The notes beneath the pieces are model-generated. The model made no database searches. It worked only from the letters and a program-made list of their open reading frames with translations, and was not told where the DNA came from. From an uncultured Verrucomicrobiota bacterium (GTDB lineage Bacteria; Verrucomicrobiota; Verrucomicrobiia; Opitutales; Intestinicryptomonadaceae): a DNA stretch of 33,607 nucleotides. Below are positions 15,463 through 22,121 of this stretch, piece by piece. The stretch covers positions 1 through 33,607 of the forward strand of contig CASEFZ010000060.1 of NCBI GenBank assembly GCA_949287395.1, given 5' to 3'. The number at the start of each line of letters is the position of its first letter. The first letter of the stretch is position 1. Position numbers and translations under genes: made by a program.

Positions 15463-16022
15463 AATTTCTCATAGAAGGTGCGGGCGTATTTATATATCCG
15501 CTCGGGTTGTGTTCGTTTCTGGCTCTATTTATAATTATAGAGCGCCTTATAAGCTTGCGCGATTCAAAAGTTATTCCGCGCGATGTCGCAAACGCGCTTA
15601 TCGAGGGAAGGGTTGACGACCTGACGCCCAATTTAGGCACGACCGCCGGAAGAATTATAAGTTTTTACAAGAATTCCAGCCCCGATGCCGAGGCACTCAA
15701 GGCCTTTGTGCAGCTTGAGATAACGCGCCTTGAGCGCGGAATGTTTTGGCTGGACATAGTCATATCTGCGGCGCCGCTTTTGGGTTTGCTTGGAACTGTT
15801 GCGGGGCTTGTGACGGTGTTTGCGGCTCCGGAGAGCGGCTTGCCCTCTCCTGAAGCCATATCGCGCGGCGTGGGCCTTGCGCTCTCGACAACGGTCATGG
15901 GGCTTTCCATTGCGATACCGGCCATTGTTGGGAATTCCTACATACACCGCCGCATAGAGAAGTTGTGCGCGCGGCTGAATATAAGTGTTGAGCGTCTCAT
16001 AGACATATCAAGGAAGCGCTGA
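15459..16022 (+). CDS. MotA/TolQ/ExbB proton channel family protein
   Basis: This 187-residue inner-membrane protein has three transmembrane segments: near residues 10-30 ('FIYPLGLCSFLALFIIIERL'), about 105-128 ('MFWLDIVISAAPLLGLLGTV') and about 145-165 ('LALSTTVMGLSIAIPAIVG'). The motifs APLLGLLGTVAG and GLALSTTVMGL are those of TolQ/ExbB, which use the proton gradient to drive outer-membrane transport or cell-envelope constriction. It overlaps leuD by four bases and shares one base with the following ExbD/TolR gene, so the pair is one energising unit. Tol or Ton role cannot be separated without tolA, tolB, pal or tonB, none of which is here. ATA codes 16 of its 22 isoleucines. Confidence 0.92.
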   Translation: MKFLIEGAGVFIYPLGLCSFLALFIIIERLISLRDSKVIPRDVANALIEGRVDDLTPNLGTTAGRIISFYKNSSPDAEALKAFVQLEITRLERGMFWLDIVISAAPLLGLLGTVAGLVTVFAAPESGLPSPEAISRGVGLALSTTVMGLSIAIPAIVGNSYIHRRIEKLCARLNISVERLIDISRKR

Positions 16023-16423
16023 TGGACATACTTGCGTCCAGACCGAAGAGAAAGGCGGAGGTCAACATAGTTCCGCTTGTTGACGTGTTGACGGTTCTGA
16101 TATTCTTTTTTCTGCTGACGATGCAGTTTAAGAGTGTCTATTCGGTGGACATAACGCCGCCAAAGATGAGGAGTGCGGCGGTTCATTCTGAAACGGCGGT
16201 TTCGGTAATATCGGTTTCAAAGGACGGAAAATACTTTTTTGACGGCGAGGAAGTTTCGCTGAAGGGGTTAGAGGAGAAACTAAAGGGTATTTCCGGAACT
16301 CCGGAGGCTTCGGTGATATTGCTTGCCGACAGGGATTCGTCGCTAAAATACGCGACAGACGTAATAGATTTGGTGAAACTTTCCAAAATACGCAAACTTA
16401 GCCTTCAGACTATCGGCAAGTAA
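16022..16423 (+). CDS. ExbD/TolR family biopolymer transport protein
   Basis: The 133-residue partner of the TolQ/ExbB protein has a short cytoplasmic lead, one transmembrane helix (about 17-36) and a periplasmic domain of about 95 residues. The motif 'VNIVPLVDVLTVLIFFFLL' holds the membrane Asp (in PLVDV) that carries protons in ExbD/TolR. The start ATG shares its A with the TGA of the gene before it (16020-16024), which indicates translational coupling. After the stop there are 251 bp before rho, without a clear terminator. Confidence 0.93.
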   Translation: MDILASRPKRKAEVNIVPLVDVLTVLIFFFLLTMQFKSVYSVDITPPKMRSAAVHSETAVSVISVSKDGKYFFDGEEVSLKGLEEKLKGISGTPEASVILLADRDSSLKYATDVIDLVKLSKIRKLSLQTIGK

Positions 16424-16674
16424 ATTTCAGGCGGCGCATTTGTGCGCGAAAAAAAGCTTGTGCAGGCGGGGCAAATGTGGTTGTCTGTTCCGCTGTTGGG
16501 AGGGTGCTTTCCCGAAAGGCTTTGGGGCGCGTATGTGAATTGCCCCGGCCGGGTTTTGTCAACAGGGGAGCCTTTTTTTTCGTCGGTTGTTTTAGCGGTT
16601 TTTCGTCGTCCCGGTATTCAGGGCGTACGGGTTTAAATTGCGGCGCGCCGGCAGAACTTTTTTCTCGTCTGAGT
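16424..16674 (+). other. rho leader / spacer
   Basis: Between the tolR stop and the rho ATG there are 251 bp. The rho frame stays open back to at least 16477, but the translation (Arg, Gly, Phe and Cys rich) does not resemble a Rho N-terminal domain. A CCGGCCGG palindrome and CCCC/GGGG pairing around 16540-16570 lie before a run of eight T, which could act as an attenuator. rho is autogenously attenuated in other bacteria, so a regulatory leader is plausible but unproven. Confidence 0.35.
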
Positions 16675-17799
16675 ATGAACAATGAGTTGGAAATCATAGG
16701 GGTGTCGGGGATATTCGCGCCCACGGTGAACAATAACGGGGTACTTCTCGATCCGAAGTACGGGGGTAAAACGCGCCCGACGGACCCGTATGTTCCAAAA
16801 GAGCTTGTGCAGCGCTTCAATGTAAAGAAGGGGCAGTTTATTGTTGCAAAGGCTCACCAGGCAGTTGGGCATCCGAACCCGAAAGTTCGCTTTATAGAGA
16901 CCATAGACGGCTTTTCGTGCGCCGAGAGAAGAGGGGTTGTGCCCTTCCAAAACCTGACAACCATAGCCCCGCAGTCGAGGCTTAAGCTTGAGACCTCGGA
17001 CGAGCGCATGACAAACAGGGTTGTCGATTTATTTTGCCCCATAGGTAAGGGCACGCGTGGATTGATAGTGGCTCCGCCTCGGACGGGCAAGACTACGCTT
17101 TTGAAGGATATTGCCGCGGGAGTTTTGGAAAATCACCCGGAGTGCCACCTGATGGTTCTTCTGGTTGATGAGCGCCCGGAAGAGGTGACAGATTTCCGCA
17201 TGGATTTGCCCAAGGCGGAAATTTTTGCCTCATCCAACGACGAGACTGTCGAGACCCACATACGCATAGCCGACTTGGCTATAGACCGGGCGAAATACCT
17301 GGTTGAGGCGGGCAGGGATGTCGTGTTGCTCATAGATTCAATAACCCGCCTTTCCCGCGCGCACAACGCTGCAAAGGCCAGGGGGGGCAGAACAATGACT
17401 GGCGGCTTGGACATACGCGCGCTTGAAAGGCCAAGACAGATGTTCTCTGCGGCGCGCAATACGGATGAGGGCGGAAACCTTACTATAGTTGCGTCGGCCC
17501 TGATTGAGACGGGCTCAAGAATGGACGACTTAATCTTTCAGGAATTTAAGGGTACGGGAAATATGGAAATGGTGCTCGACAGAAAAATTGCCGAGCTGCG
17601 CATATGGCCGGCCATAAACATATCCGCTTCTGGGACGCGGCGCGAGGAGCTTCTGCTTTCGGCGAAAGAGTTGGAGGCTGTCTCTTTTCTCCGCAGGGCT
17701 ATGGCTTCCTCAAAGCCCGAGGACGCCGCCGAGACACTCATTGGCAGAATGCAGCAGGCGCGCTCCAATGCAGAGTTCATATCAATGATAACCAAATAG
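16675..17799 (+). CDS. rho: Transcription termination factor Rho, lacking the N-terminal helical domain
   Basis: Rho is a hexameric RNA-dependent ATPase that ends transcription. This 374-residue copy has the RNA-binding cold-shock-like domain (about 1-90), the Walker A loop 'VAPPRTGKTTLL', 'LLVDERPEEVTDF', Walker B 'VVLLIDSITRLSRAHN', the Q-loop region 'KARGGRTMTGGLD' and the R-loop 'EEFKGTGNMEM', so the motor is complete. It begins at what is about residue 49 of E. coli Rho, so the N-terminal Rho_N helix bundle is absent; normal Rho is about 419 residues. I chose ATG 16675 because homology starts there. The ATG has no ribosome binding site. It is followed by a strong terminator. Confidence 0.95.
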   Translation: MNNELEIIGVSGIFAPTVNNNGVLLDPKYGGKTRPTDPYVPKELVQRFNVKKGQFIVAKAHQAVGHPNPKVRFIETIDGFSCAERRGVVPFQNLTTIAPQSRLKLETSDERMTNRVVDLFCPIGKGTRGLIVAPPRTGKTTLLKDIAAGVLENHPECHLMVLLVDERPEEVTDFRMDLPKAEIFASSNDETVETHIRIADLAIDRAKYLVEAGRDVVLLIDSITRLSRAHNAAKARGGRTMTGGLDIRALERPRQMFSAARNTDEGGNLTIVASALIETGSRMDDLIFQEFKGTGNMEMVLDRKIAELRIWPAINISASGTRREELLLSAKELEAVSFLRRAMASSKPEDAAETLIGRMQQARSNAEFISMITK

Positions 17800-17816
17800 C
17801 CTCCTTGTTTCTTTTT

Positions 17817-17848
17817 GCGGGATACGCGGTTGCTATCCCGCTTTTTTT
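17817..17848 (+). terminator. Rho-independent terminator after rho
   Basis: GCGGGATA (17817-17824) and TATCCCGC (17834-17841) form an 8-bp stem with a 9-nt loop, followed by seven T. It is 18 bp after the rho stop codon. Confidence 0.92.
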
Positions 17849-17852
17849 ATTC

Positions 17853-18303
17853 CAATGCCCCTTGCTGCGCTGTTGCATTTCCTTTTGTGGCGTGAATGCG
17901 GAATTTTTTTGCGCTGCAATTTTCGCTTAAAATTTTACGCAAGAAAAATTTTTTGCAGCTTCCAATCATACAGCCGCGTTTGCAAGGTGAGCATTCTTGT
18001 TGCCAGAAGAGCGGCCCGGCAAAGCATTGGCGTGTACAGGGCACAGCAGTGGGCGGCCTTTGCGCTGTAAAAAGGCGGCAATTTTAAGGCGCAATCTGCC
18101 TTTATTCCAACGCGCGCCGCACGGATGCTCCGCGCCGGAGCGGCTTTGCAAATTTCATCTTTGCGGCGCTTTGGGGCTGGCCTTGCTTTTGCAGCAATTT
18201 TGCAGGGGCAATAATTCCGCGTTCGGAGTTTTTATTGCGTGCGGCGGAAAATGCAATTATTGCCCCATTTCTTAAGCGCCACATTTGCGCAATGCCCCTT
18301 GCT
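17853..18303. repeat. 14-bp direct repeat pair bounding a 437-bp segment
   Basis: CAATGCCCCTTGCT occurs at 17853-17866 and again at 18290-18303, in the same orientation, with start points 437 bp apart. The segment between them has no gene. It may mark the edges of an inserted and decayed element, or be a repeated regulatory site. Confidence 0.5.
18205..18266. repeat. Long inverted repeat, possible bidirectional terminator or RNA hairpin
   Basis: GGGGCAATAATT (18205-18216) and AATTATTGCCCC (18255-18266) are perfect 12-bp inverted repeats, with a second inner arm CCGC/GCGG. There is no T run directly after the stem on either strand. It lies about 120 bp beyond the last gene of the secretion operon and could stabilise or end that transcript, or belong to a mobile remnant. 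Confidence 0.6.
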
Positions 18304-18387
18304 TGCCGCGCGCGCAATTAAAGTATAGGTTGCCCCATCCAACGGTGGGCTCCTTGCCGCATTTCTTCCGCGCGGTCTTATGCCGCA

Positions 18388-19614
18388 TTACGAAGGCAGC
18401 ATGCTTTGGCTAAGCCCAAGAATGCTCAGCACTATTCCCAGCGCGAATATCAAAACCAGCAGGAATGCCAAACCGAGGGCCACGCCTCCAAGTATTATGG
18501 TGTAGATTTTAATTCTTTTGTTGAGGCTTTCCGCGTGGGAGCGGTTTATCTCCCTAAAGCCCGACACAAGGCTGCCCGTGCGCTCGCCCACTGATATTAC
18601 GTCGAGGTCTTCATTCTCAAGCAGCCCGAAGCGCTGCAGGGACGCGCTTATCGGCGCGCCGTCGTTTACCGCCGTGCGGAACTGCTGGAAACGGTCGCGC
18701 ATGTCGGCGTTCTTTAATGACTTTTCCGAAAGCCTGAAAGTTTCCGTGGTATTTACCCCCGATTCAAACAGCGTGGCAGCAAGGTTTGCAAACCTGCAAA
18801 GGTCGGCGTCAAACACCATTTTACCCAGCGCCGGAACGCGCAGCAAAAAAGCGTCAGTAGCCTTTGTGCCTTCGGGGGTTTTTCTATAGAAACGCAGCCA
18901 CAAAAATATTGCCAACGCAACCAGTGCAAGCGTGGGCGTTCCGTAAATGAGCAAGTCACCCACCACGTTCATCATTTTTATGGGAAAGTTTTCCTGCGCC
19001 CCCATGCTGGACATCATAGACTGTATCTTTGGAAGCATGAAAAACAGGAACAACAACACCACGCCCGACGCCATCAGGCACAGGAAAATGGGATAGGCCA
19101 ACGCCGATATTATCGTCTGGCGCAATTTGCGCCGCTCCTGAATGTACCCAATAATGTTTTCAAAAACAAAACCCAGGTTTGCCGTCGACTCCCCCGCCTC
19201 CACAAGGTGAACGGTGCATACGTCGAACGCATCGGGATATTTTTCCAAAGCCACCGCCAAAGTTTGCCCTTCGCTCAAGTCTTTGTACAGCTCGCGCGAT
19301 ATTTTTTTTAGCCTTTTGTCAACCGCCCTTTGGCTTAGCGCCTTCAGTGCGTCGGCCACCGGCATGCCGCCCCCGACGCACAGCTGGTGCAATTTTGTTA
19401 TCAGAGCCAAGGCGGTTCTCTCTCCGCCGCCTACTGAACGTTTTGAATCGCTTGACGATTCCGCTGGAGAATCCTCTTCCTGGCGCCTCACGTAAACCGG
19501 CGACAGCCCCATTCCGGCAAGTTTTTCAAGCGCCGCGCGCTTGGAATCGGCGGTTATGTCTCCAACACGCGTTTTTCCCGCTTTGTCTATAGCTTTGTAA
19601 TTGAACTCAGCCAT
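18388..19614 (-). CDS. Type II secretion / type IV pilus inner-membrane platform protein (GspF/PilC family)
   Basis: The 408-residue inner-membrane protein contains two T2SSF domains (about 68-195 and 275-400), each ending in hydrophobic helices ('ISALAYPIFLCLMASGVVLL' and the C-terminal 'GGVALGLAFLLVLIFALGIV'). The N-terminal 'FNYKAIDKAGKTRVGDITAD' and the motifs 'LHQLCVGGGMPVADALKALS' and 'LATLFESGVNTTETFRL' are typical. It is the platform on which pseudopilins are assembled, working with the GspE/PilB ATPase encoded just upstream (4 bp apart). It is the last gene of the minus-strand operon. GspF and PilC cannot be told apart by sequence alone. Confidence 0.93.
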   Translation of the reverse strand: MAEFNYKAIDKAGKTRVGDITADSKRAALEKLAGMGLSPVYVRRQEEDSPAESSSDSKRSVGGGERTALALITKLHQLCVGGGMPVADALKALSQRAVDKRLKKISRELYKDLSEGQTLAVALEKYPDAFDVCTVHLVEAGESTANLGFVFENIIGYIQERRKLRQTIISALAYPIFLCLMASGVVLLFLFFMLPKIQSMMSSMGAQENFPIKMMNVVGDLLIYGTPTLALVALAIFLWLRFYRKTPEGTKATDAFLLRVPALGKMVFDADLCRFANLAATLFESGVNTTETFRLSEKSLKNADMRDRFQQFRTAVNDGAPISASLQRFGLLENEDLDVISVGERTGSLVSGFREINRSHAESLNKRIKIYTIILGGVALGLAFLLVLIFALGIVLSILGLSQSMLPS

Positions 19615-19618
19615 CGGA

Positions 19619-21307
19619 TTACTTGTCCTTGGTGTCCTCCACGACGTTTGCGTAGTACATTATTTCGTCCATGCCGGTAATCCCCTTCTTGACAAGCTCC
19701 CAGCCGGATTCCTGAAGCGTGCGCATTCCGTGGGCCTGCGCCACCCTGCGTATCTCGAGCGCCGTTTTGCAGCCGACAATCATCGAGTGGATTTGGTCGT
19801 TCATCAAAAGTATTTCCACTATCGCCACGCGCCCATAGTATCCAAGGCCTCGGCATCTTTCGCAGCCGACTGGCTTGAGCGGCAAATTTGCGTGGCGCGC
19901 CTCTGACGGGTCTATGTCGAGAGCCATCAGGCATGTGTCTATGTACGAACGCTCGTAATTGGCGGGCTTTGCGCATGAGCAAAGGCGCCTTACAAGGCGC
20001 TGGGCAAGTATCATTTCAACCGACGACGCAATCAGGAACGGCTCTATTTCCATGTCTATCAGGCGCGTCAAAGCTCCGGCGGCGTCATTGGTGTGCAGGG
20101 TGCTTAAAACCAGGTGACCAGTCAGCGACGCCCTTATGGCAATGTCTGCGGTTTCGCGGTCTCGTATTTCCCCCACCATTATGATGTCTGGGTCTTGCCT
20201 CAAAACGGAGCGCAATACCGACGAAAACGTAAGCCCAATCTCGGGGTGAACCTGCGTCTGGTTGACGCCTCCAACCTCGTACTCCACGGGGTCTTCCACA
20301 GTTATTATTCTAACTTCAGGCGAGCGCAGGCGCCTTATAAAGGCCGTCAGCGTTGTGGATTTCCCAGAGCCCGTCGGCCCCGTCACAAGTATTATGCCGT
20401 GGGGCCTTGCAAGCGGCTTGGAAATTTTTGCAATGTCTTCCGGAAGGAATCCCAAATCCTCAATCCCCACCGGTTGCGCGCTTTGGCTGAGCAACCTTAA
20501 CGACACGCTTTCCCCGTACATCGTAGGAAGGCTTGAAACACGTATGTCAATTTCTTCCCCGTCTTTTGAGGTAAAGGCTATGCGGCCGTCCTGCGGGCGG
20601 CGCTTCTCAGAAATATTTAAGCGCGCCATTATTTTTATGCGCGATATCACCGCATCCTTAAACTTCACCATGTTTTCGGGAAGCTTGAGGGGAACAAGGT
20701 TTCCGTCTATTCTGCAGCGTATGCTTAGGCTGTCGCGCTGCGGCTCTATGTGTATGTCTGTGGCCCTGTCGGCAAGCGCCTTTGTCACAATCTCATTGAC
20801 AAATTTTATTATGGCGGCGTTTTCGTCCTCCTCTATGTCGGCGTCGTCTATGTCCGCAAAATCGGCCAAGTCTTTCCCCGAAAGGCTCTCGGCGCCCACC
20901 CCGAATATCTCGGAAATTTTCCTGCCTATGGCCGACGCCGGAACTATTTTCCAGCGCGCTATTTTCCCTGTGACAGCCGCCACCCATCTCTTCTCGTCGG
21001 CCGATGGCGGCCACGATGTCGCAAAAACGCCGTCGGAGCAGGGCAGGCACTGGTAGTCGTTTATCAGCTTCAGCGGTAGAATTTTCTCTGCGTCTTGCGC
21101 GCATTCCAAATCCGGACAAAACGGAAGCCCCGAAACCTCCGCAACCAACTTCGATATTTCCGTCTCCGTCATTCCGGAACGGTCTAAAACAAACTGTATC
21201 CTTGATTGTTGGGGGGTGCCGAACAGCTTTGAAATGTCGTCCGGCATAAGCACGCCGCCAAGCTTGCCGGAGAGCTCCTTTTCAAATTTTGTTTGTGAAA
21301 GCGCCAT
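19619..21307 (-). CDS. Type II secretion / type IV pilus assembly ATPase (GspE/PilB family)
   Basis: This 562-residue cytoplasmic hexameric ATPase powers pseudopilus or pilus assembly. The N-terminal MshEN-like domain (about 1-130) is followed by the ATPase domain. Walker A is GPTGSGKST at 310-318, the Asp box is 'ITVEDPVEYEV', Walker B ends in 'DIIMVGEIRD' (384-393) and the His box is 'STLHTNDAAGALTRL'. A zinc-type tetracysteine module is present: Cys443 and Cys445 ('RLCSCAKP') with Cys482 and Cys485 ('GCERCRGLGYYGR'). The usual first pair is CxxC; here it is CxC. ATG 21307 has an AGGA about 8 nt upstream. It lies between the GspC/PilP-like gene and gspF, consistent with a secretion or pilus operon. 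Confidence 0.95.
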   Translation of the reverse strand: MALSQTKFEKELSGKLGGVLMPDDISKLFGTPQQSRIQFVLDRSGMTETEISKLVAEVSGLPFCPDLECAQDAEKILPLKLINDYQCLPCSDGVFATSWPPSADEKRWVAAVTGKIARWKIVPASAIGRKISEIFGVGAESLSGKDLADFADIDDADIEEDENAAIIKFVNEIVTKALADRATDIHIEPQRDSLSIRCRIDGNLVPLKLPENMVKFKDAVISRIKIMARLNISEKRRPQDGRIAFTSKDGEEIDIRVSSLPTMYGESVSLRLLSQSAQPVGIEDLGFLPEDIAKISKPLARPHGIILVTGPTGSGKSTTLTAFIRRLRSPEVRIITVEDPVEYEVGGVNQTQVHPEIGLTFSSVLRSVLRQDPDIIMVGEIRDRETADIAIRASLTGHLVLSTLHTNDAAGALTRLIDMEIEPFLIASSVEMILAQRLVRRLCSCAKPANYERSYIDTCLMALDIDPSEARHANLPLKPVGCERCRGLGYYGRVAIVEILLMNDQIHSMIVGCKTALEIRRVAQAHGMRTLQESGWELVKKGITGMDEIMYYANVVEDTKDK

Positions 21308-21316
21308 GTTATATTC

Positions 21317-22120
21317 CTATCTGCGCGCCCCGCGCCGCGGCGCGGGAGCCTGCGCACGTTTCTTGGCTGGAGCGCCGCCCCCGTAAATCGCGACCGGCCT
21401 GCCCGTCGGATTTTCCGATTCCTTCAGCGTCAGGGTATAACAGCCCACACTGTCGGATATGCTTATGCTATTTGTTTCGTCGTCGTAAAAATCTATTATG
21501 TACGGCACCCCTATGGCCCCCTGCCTGCCGAGGGGCACAACATACCTCTTATTTTGTGCAGTATCGGCTATCCCGAAAAACCACTTGCCGTTTATGCAGC
21601 TTATAGACCTCAATTCAAGACCCTGCGGCGCCTGCTGTACGGCCCCGGGACGCCTCGATTGCGACGCAAAAAAAGGATTTCTCTCAAGAAGGCTGTCTAC
21701 AAGCAGTTCACGCCTGGTCTTCTGCGGAGGCGGCGGTGTCTGGGCGGCTTCGGCCGCCGTCGTTTCTGCTCCGTCAGCCTGGTCGCTTTTGTCCTCCGCC
21801 TTCTTTGCATCTGCCTCATGCGGCGGAACCGGAGGCTCAGGCGGCCTATTTTCCGTATTCTGCGCGGCGGCGGCCTCTCTGGCGGCGCGTTCCCTTTCCC
21901 TTGCAGCCTGGCGTTCCGCCATTATAGCTTGGCGTTCGGCCATTACGGCCTGGCTGTCGTCGTAAAAGACCCCGCCGTTGGGCCCGTTCATATTCACGGG
22001 GCCCTGCATGTAGAAGTTGCCGTTTGGCGGCGGCATGCCGCCGTCGAACATCTGCCCGAAAAGCCCCGCGCAAACGAAACTTTGGGCAAGCGCCAGTAAA
22101 ATTTTCATTTGGGTGTCCAT
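21317..22120 (-). CDS. Periplasmic GspC/PilP-like component (putative)
   Basis: The 267-residue protein starts with a signal peptide (best start may be the Met at 22108, 'MKILLALAQSFVCAGLFG'). A Gly/Pro/Asn-rich stretch and an Ala/Glu/Arg coiled segment ('MAERQAIMAERQAARERERA', a short repeat of AVMAERQ) follow, then a Pro/Ala linker. The last 110 residues resemble the homology-region domain of GspC and PilP: 'LLERNPFF', then 'LELRSISCINGKWFFGIAD', a glycine turn and 'YTLTLKES'. In type II secretion and pili that domain links the inner-membrane platform to the secretin. The gene is directly between the secretin (1 bp apart) and the ATPase. The assignment rests on domain pattern plus position. 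A basic tail (KKRAQAPAPRRGARR) ends it. Confidence 0.6.
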   Translation of the reverse strand: MDTQMKILLALAQSFVCAGLFGQMFDGGMPPPNGNFYMQGPVNMNGPNGGVFYDDSQAVMAERQAIMAERQAARERERAAREAAAAQNTENRPPEPPVPPHEADAKKAEDKSDQADGAETTAAEAAQTPPPPQKTRRELLVDSLLERNPFFASQSRRPGAVQQAPQGLELRSISCINGKWFFGIADTAQNKRYVVPLGRQGAIGVPYIIDFYDDETNSISISDSVGCYTLTLKESENPTGRPVAIYGGGAPAKKRAQAPAPRRGARR

Positions 22121-22121
22121 G

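Larger units (their letters stand above)
17849..18387. other. Non-coding stretch with repeats between rho and the secretion operon
   Basis: About 540 bp lie between the rho terminator and the last gene of the minus-strand secretion operon. All reading frames are short and without recognisable sequence. It holds a direct repeat pair and a 12-bp inverted repeat (listed separately) and several near-copies of GCAATTTT and TTGCGC. It could be a decayed element or a structured RNA. Confidence 0.5.

Noticed and set aside
20262..21056. Plus-strand frame of 264 codons inside the GspE/PilB gene
   Set aside because: It is antisense to a gene with complete catalytic motifs. Its Ser/Arg-rich translation is typical of shadow frames.
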